From: Prosopocoilus inquinatus
Taxonomy: Eukaryota > Arthropoda > Insecta > Coleoptera > Lucanidae
DNA: 64,000 nt
Direction: 5' to 3'
NCBI GenBank assembly: GCA_036172665.1
Contig: CM069880.1
Location: 7,380,501 to 7,444,500, forward strand
Positions 58,480 to 64,000 of this stretch are shown here, in pieces. The position numbers and the translations under genes are program-made. Every line of letters begins with the position of its first letter. Within the stretch, counting starts at the first letter, position 1. Under the pieces are notes generated by a model that was not told where the DNA came from, did not search any database, and was given only the letters and a program-made list of their open reading frames with translations.

Positions 58480-60320
58480 TACAGTTCCATGACTGGTTGT
58501 TACCGTAGCAACAAAATTTAACACCCTTTTAAATTTAACCTTTTTGATACAGAATGGACCCGTTAGACTGATAATAATTGTATGTACAGTTCTTTCGCTG
58601 GAGCTTTGCAGTTACGTCATAAAATTTTCATAAATTAATCAAATCGGTACTTCGTAGTTCAACTTAGCGACAGTATTCATGTATTCAAACATCAATTTGA
58701 GCTTGGTTGTATGTGTCAGACGTCAGATAATCTTAACCTAAAAATGCCAGGAAAAATCATGGGCAAAATAACCACAGGAAATCGTAACCTAACCACAACT
58801 GTCAGTGTGACTGTCAGTTACAAAACCGGAACCGGATGTTTTGTGCGCGGCAGAATCTGAATATTTATACGCGACGTATAAATTATGTTTTATCTCTTTT
58901 CATTTTATACGCAGCAGAGTAAACGTGTATAGTAACTCAAAATGACAAACTTATAGATTTTTGTTTTATTATTCTATCATATGTGTGTGTCAGACAATGA
59001 TAAATGAAGGTGTTGATTCTTTGCTTGGATCAGTACACTATAACGTAACTGCAAACTGTATGTATCTCTTACATATCCCGGAGGGCTAGAAGCTTTCTAG
59101 ATCTTATAATTGGCATGGATATCTCCACATTTTCTTTTTATCCTGCTTCCTTACTTATTGTTCTCTATTTTTTCCTACCTCTTACCGGTTTTTCAGCATT
59201 TGTTATTCCTCCCCTGTTTACCTCCTGGACCCATTTAGACCTTGACCTACCTGCCTTCTTCTGCTTCGGATATAACCGGGTTTTCCAAATGAAATAATAG
59301 TTAAAACTAATATGCAACGACTATTCGAACATCCAAAAACCGATTATTCTAATATATTAAAGTTAAAAATCTTATTCTTCACCTTATTTCTCAAATGTAA
59401 ATTAAAAGATTAATTTCTCATTTATTTCATTAAAAATAAAAATTCCAAAGAATTTTCAAAATTTTCTATTAGCATGCATTTATACCATAACATTTATTAT
59501 TATTTTTTGAATCCGAAAACCTATTCAAAAACCGACAATATTCGCTTATCCAAATAACTAGACATTCGAATAACGGGTTATCCGGATAACCGGTTTTTGG
59601 TTTTGTTTAAAACAAATTTGTTGATTATTTATTATTAAGTAAGAAAAAAATATTAATTTTCGTTTCAATACATTCGTATTTAAAAAATCCTGGACACCTG
59701 GTTTTTTGCTGCATTTCAAAAAAAAAAACAAGACAGCACAATTTCGTTACAATATAAATTCTTCTTTTTATTAACACAATCTTTAATAGATTATTATTAT
59801 TAAAAAAGTTAAATAATTTAGTTTTGTTATACTTACCTTACTATTGTCTCTCTATTATATTATACAGTGTCATTTAGAACAGCTTCCGGATATTTTCAGA
59901 GTGAATTGTACATCAGAAAATAAGATTACCTTTCTAAAAATAAGAAATTGGTTATAACATTACCTAATAGATGTATTACCAATTAGTGAGAATCGGTTTG
60001 GTTTATCGAAAGGTCAGAAACTTATTTGTGCGAAATAATCGAAAGCATATTTTCTTCACAAATTTTTAAGTAGTTAGGGATAAAATACTGAAAAATCTTC
60101 CCCTCAAACCTCGTCTTCCTTAAAAAAAAAAGAAGGAGAATCTGATAAAAACGTTGTTAATCCGCAGTTAGGTACCATATATCGAAATTTAAAATATTAG
60201 TTGATTGCCAATAAAAAAAACAACATTTTTCTAACTTCTTCCAGCGTTTATAACTCTATATCTAATACTCATTTTTACCTTATATTACCAGTTTCTTATT
60301 TTTGACTTTGGGAAAAGAAT
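58480..60320. other. Unassigned 1.8-kb stretch
   Basis: 59084-59160 matches the GCTAGAAGCTTTCTAGATC block of the 52-54 kb array. Near 59560-59600 short inverted AACCGG/CCGGTT motifs may mark a decayed element. No gene recognised. Confidence 0.4.
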
Positions 60321-60328
60321 TATTAATT

Positions 60329-61680
60329 CTCGCATAAATACAAGATCCTTTTTGCTTCTTTTAATGTGATATTTGAAGTTTCGTATGTCGGGAAGATGTG
60401 TTGGATGGTTAGGTCAAATTGAAAGTTCTGATTTAGTTCTCTTTAGTAAAAATTGTTTTGTTATTGATAGTTAAGTCGAATTCAATTTGGTTTCAACGTG
60501 TTGTAATTTCTATCTATGGAAGATGATGGGATGGAATGGGAATAATCCTCGCATAAATACAAGATCCTTTTTGCTTCTTTTAATGTGATATTTGAAGTTT
60601 CGTATGTCGGGAAGATGTGTTGGATGGTTAGGTCAAATTGAAAGTTCTGATTTAGTTCTCTTTAGTAAAAATTGTTTTGTTATTGATAGTTAAGTCGAAT
60701 TCAATTTGGTTTCAACGTGTTGTAATTTCTATCTATGGAAGATGATGGGATGGAATGGGAATAATCCTCGCATAAATACAAGATCCTTTTTGCTTCTTTT
60801 AACGTGATATTTGAAGTTTTGTGTGTCTGGAAGATGTGTTGGCTGGTTAAGTCATATTAAAAGTTCCCATTTAGTTGTCTTTAATAAAAACTGTTTTGTT
60901 ATTGATGGTTAAGTTGAATCCAATTTGGTTCAAGCGTGTTGTAATTTCGTTCTGTGGATGTTGATGGGATAGGGTGGGATAATCCTCACATAAATACAAA
61001 ATCCTTTTTGGTTGTTTTATTATGATATTTGAAGTTTTATGTGTCTGGAAAATGTGTTGGATAGTTAAGTCAAATTGAAAGTTCTGATTTAGTTCTCTTT
61101 AGTAAAAATTGTTTTGTTAGTGATAGTTAAGTCGAATCCAATTTGGTTTGAACGTGTTGTAATTTCTATCTATCGAAGATGATGGGATGGAATGGGAATA
61201 ATCCTCGCTTAAATACAAGATCTTTTTTGCTTCTTTAAGTTCTGATTTAATTCTCTAGTAAAATTCGTTTTATTAGTGATGATGAAGTCGAATCCAATTT
61301 GGTTCAAGCGTATTGTAATTTCTATCTGTGGAAGATGATGGGATTGAGTGGGATAATCCTCGCATTAATGCATGATCTTTTTGCTCCTTTTAATGTGATA
61401 TTTGAAGTTTCGTGTGTCTGGAAAATGTGTTGGATGGTTAAGTCAAATTGAAAGTTCTGATTTAGTTCTCTTTAGTAAAAAATTGTTTTGTTATTGATGG
61501 TTAAGTCGAATCCAATTTGGTTCGAGCGTGTTGTAATTTCGTTCTGTGGAAGTTGATGGGATAGAATGGGATAATCGTAGCATTAATACGAAATCGTTTT
61601 TGCTTCTTTTAATGTGATATTTGAAGATATTTGGAAAACGTGTTAAGTCAAATTTAATTTGGTTGTTGTTTGTGTGTTGA
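60329..61680 (+). repeat. Tandem array, 219-bp unit, about six copies
   Basis: The marker CCTCGCATAAATACAAGATC (variants) recurs at about 60329, 60548, 60767, 60985, 61204, 61359 and 61576. Spacing is 217-219 bp except one of 155 bp, where a unit has lost about 64 bp. The first two units look identical; later ones diverge. No open frame spans the unit. This is a small satellite-like array with recent amplification at its left end. Confidence 0.9.
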
Positions 61681-61689
61681 TGAGATTAT

Positions 61690-63145
61690 TTTTGAAAATC
61701 AATTTCCATTATCTAGCCTAAGTAAGTATGATAACATAATTACGCTGACGATGTAATGAAAATTGTATTTCGTAAATGGTTTATAAGCGATAAATGCAGT
61801 ATACGTGAAATGCGTAATCGCATAATTTTATAAGCGTAAAGTTCATTTTGCAACTGGATGTCGACGCGAGTGAAATTGTGGTTGACAGAGCAGAGCTGTT
61901 GACATGGGGGAGACAGGGTGATTTTATGAAGGGATGGTTGCAATGAAGCGTCCATATGCAGCGATGTGCGTACGCGATTACGCGGATTATAGTTTGCAAC
62001 GTAAAATTTCGTTCCATGCACGTCCGTCACGACGCTACCGACGACGCCAGGGTATTATTCCGAACATGCGACGGCGTCCTTTCGTGCGTTATGAATCATT
62101 TTTATCCACTTTATTTTGCACCCACGTCGCTACTGAACAATAACCAAAATAAACACTCGTAAATTCATTCGGTAATTTTATTTGCATGTTTAACATTAAG
62201 GGCTTCGCTTCGCAGGCGTGCGCTTTTTCATTGCGTTGCAAATCGACGTTGCGGTTTTCCACTGTTATTAATCGACCGCAATTCAGTTCGGTCCTCTCTT
62301 GACCCAAAACCGAATAACGTAATTAATATGACGGTTGTAATTCCATTAAAAGTCCCTCGTATTTTTACGACACTTCAAATGTTTAAACTGCCTCACGTAC
62401 GATTCCCATTTTGCTAATTTTTCCTCGCCGCCAAATTTTTTGTTCGCATTATTCTCCTAGATTATTTCCTGACGACGCACATCACTTCATAATGTGAACA
62501 CGTTCTTAAACGTTTAATTATCTTTACTGGGAGAGAGAGTTTTCAATCCGAAAATGGAAATTAATTAGTAATTTACGACCATTATTTATGTGTGATGTAA
62601 GGAGGGAGTCTTTCCACTTGGAAAATTACTATCAGTTTGCGTTAGCACGTTATTTATCAGGGAAAGAGGTTAGTAAGTCATAGATCTAATTTATGGAAAT
62701 AGCCGATCTCCATCTACAAATTTACAGCACCGCCATATTTTTTCTTTATAGAGGAGGCCCCCGGGACTTTACATATTACCATCATTTTTTGTAAAGCAGC
62801 ATTCATCATAATCATGACATTCACTGGTGGGTACGGCTGGTCTCTGGTAATATATGCTCACTTGGCTAATGCGTATGTATCTATCTGTATATGTATGAAA
62901 TATATACCTACCCACCCACCCCCACAACGTCCATTTGGTTTAATGACGGAGTGGTTTCAGAAATTAAAAAAAAAAGATATAGAATAGTCTTCTTGGGAGG
63001 GTATGCATGATGCAAGTAAGTGACCTGAGAGATTGTTGTATGTTACAGTAATGTGTAAGTTCGAAAAATTCTTGTATATAGTTCAGGTTTGGTTGCTTAA
63101 ACTATATAGTATGAGTCACGCTTGTTCTGTGGGTTGGTTTTGTAG
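61690..63145. other. Unassigned stretch, CpG-rich island at 61930-62160
   Basis: 61930-62160 is CpG-dense (GTACGCGATTACGCGG) with overlapping open frames on both strands, none with a family motif. It may be a regulatory or 5' region; nothing decides it. Confidence 0.35.
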
Positions 63146-63218
63146 ACATTTTACGTCCTCGGAGACCAACAATACTGCGATGTGACTGCAGCAACAGCGG
63201 ACGTGCAGACCAACAGCT
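63146..63218 (+). other. Candidate internal exon
   Basis: A T/G-rich acceptor (GGTTGGTTTTGTAG) precedes 73 nt open in one frame (YVLGDQQYCDVTAATADVQT), ending at a GTAAGG donor. I recognise no protein family and no partner exon, so this may be chance. Confidence 0.2.
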
Positions 63219-63219
63219 G

Positions 63220-64000
63220 TAAGGCTACGGTACTTTTTCGTTTTTTCCTCGACGAATCTGAAGCGTTGTTTGGCTTATAAATTGCTTTATTTGAATCGCA
63301 ACAAACGCTTTTATGCCTTCTTTACGGTTGATGTGCATTATAAAAATTCGGATTCATTCATATCGCGCCGCCGAAAATATGTAAATGCATATTTAACATA
63401 AAACCTCCAAGCAAACGTCGTGCATCATCTAGTTTGCGCAGAGAGAACTCGTTTAAGTCGTGACAAATATAGAACAGTCGTAAACATTTATTATTATACA
63501 TCTTTGAATATTCATAAAATTTAATAAATAATAATAAAACCAGGACCGAGCATGAAAACGAATTGTTCTTTTCCTTTGAATCTGACATATTTATGCCCAA
63601 CAGTCACTTCGGTCGTGCATGAAGTCTCAGAAATAGATCGAATTTTTATTTCGCGTACACTTGTATGGGGGCATTAAAACTCGTATGTACGCAACGTATG
63701 TGGGCAGCAATAATATTTAAATCTTTTTTTCTTCTTCTTTTATTTTAACCTTCGTGGAACATCACACACAGTTATTTATGCTTCGGATGTTGTAAGTGTA
63801 CATATCCAATCTTATTTCTAACTATAACAACAAAACAAAACTACTTCCACAATTCAAAACCCTTGCTATTAGACACTTGAGTAAAATCTTCCATACAACC
63901 ACCACATAAACTATGTAATTAGTTTATGTAATGATCTTCGAGTTTCTAATACTTGCAACTAACAGAAAGTCATTTTGAAATAGTGTAATTTACTTAAAAA
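63220..64000. other. Unassigned window end
   Basis: AT-rich sequence without recognisable coding, TIR or ribozyme signal. Confidence 0.4.

Overview
This is a gene-poor, AT-rich piece of an animal nuclear genome. The spliced host gene, the mariner, pogo, Harbinger and hAT elements with their MITEs, the Penelope-like retroelement and the tRNA-derived SINE together point to an insect. A beetle is my guess, from repeat style only. Only one host protein gene is recognisable with confidence: a five-exon BORCS6 (lyspersin) gene on the + strand at 12248-13322. Nearly everything else that can be identified is mobile-element sequence, often nested two or three deep.

Layout: 1.4-2.7 kb, a copy of a long TIR repeat (called R1 here). 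2.7-3.9 kb, a fold-back TA element carrying a 165-bp hammerhead-ribozyme insertion. 4.9-7.2 kb, a 2.26-kb hAT transposon with a lightly broken transposase. 7.2-8.6 kb, a second R1 copy. 8.6-9.8 kb, a mariner relic and a 155-bp tandem array. 12.2-13.4 kb, BORCS6. 14.5-16.9 kb, a perfect 64-bp-arm hairpin and several MITEs. 16.9-20.2 kb, a Penelope-like element (reverse transcriptase plus GIY-YIG endonuclease) with its own hammerhead, split by a second ribozyme-bearing element. 22.8-24.6 kb, MITEs inside a MITE. 25.5 kb, 30 kb, 34.4 kb, 38.4 kb, 42.1 kb and 57.9 kb, further hammerhead copies. 35.5 kb, a tRNA-derived SINE. 37-39 kb, a nested pogo-like element. 40.8-44.3 and 50.6-54.4 kb, more R1 copies, the latter expanded into a 0.8-kb tandem array. 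57.0-57.7 kb, a mariner pseudogene. 60.3-61.7 kb, a 219-bp tandem array.

The most notable content is a dispersed set of type I hammerhead ribozymes in at least four sequence families. The 312-bp-period family A sits in short insertions, three of them flanked by 10-14-bp direct repeats, and resembles the non-autonomous animal retrozymes that Penelope-like elements are thought to mobilise. One of these insertions lies inside the Penelope-like element here, exactly between its reverse transcriptase and endonuclease parts. The window therefore holds a likely driver type, its own ribozyme, and several passenger ribozyme elements. Several copies keep every catalytic core base, so self-cleavage can be tested.

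Large stretches (notably 20.2-22.8, 26.3-28.8, 30.6-32.9, 39-40.8, 44.3-45.6, 47.3-50.4, 55.3-57.0 and 58.5-60.3 kb) show no coding signal I can defend. They are most simply intergenic or intronic DNA. All family assignments rest on motif recognition by eye, with no database search.
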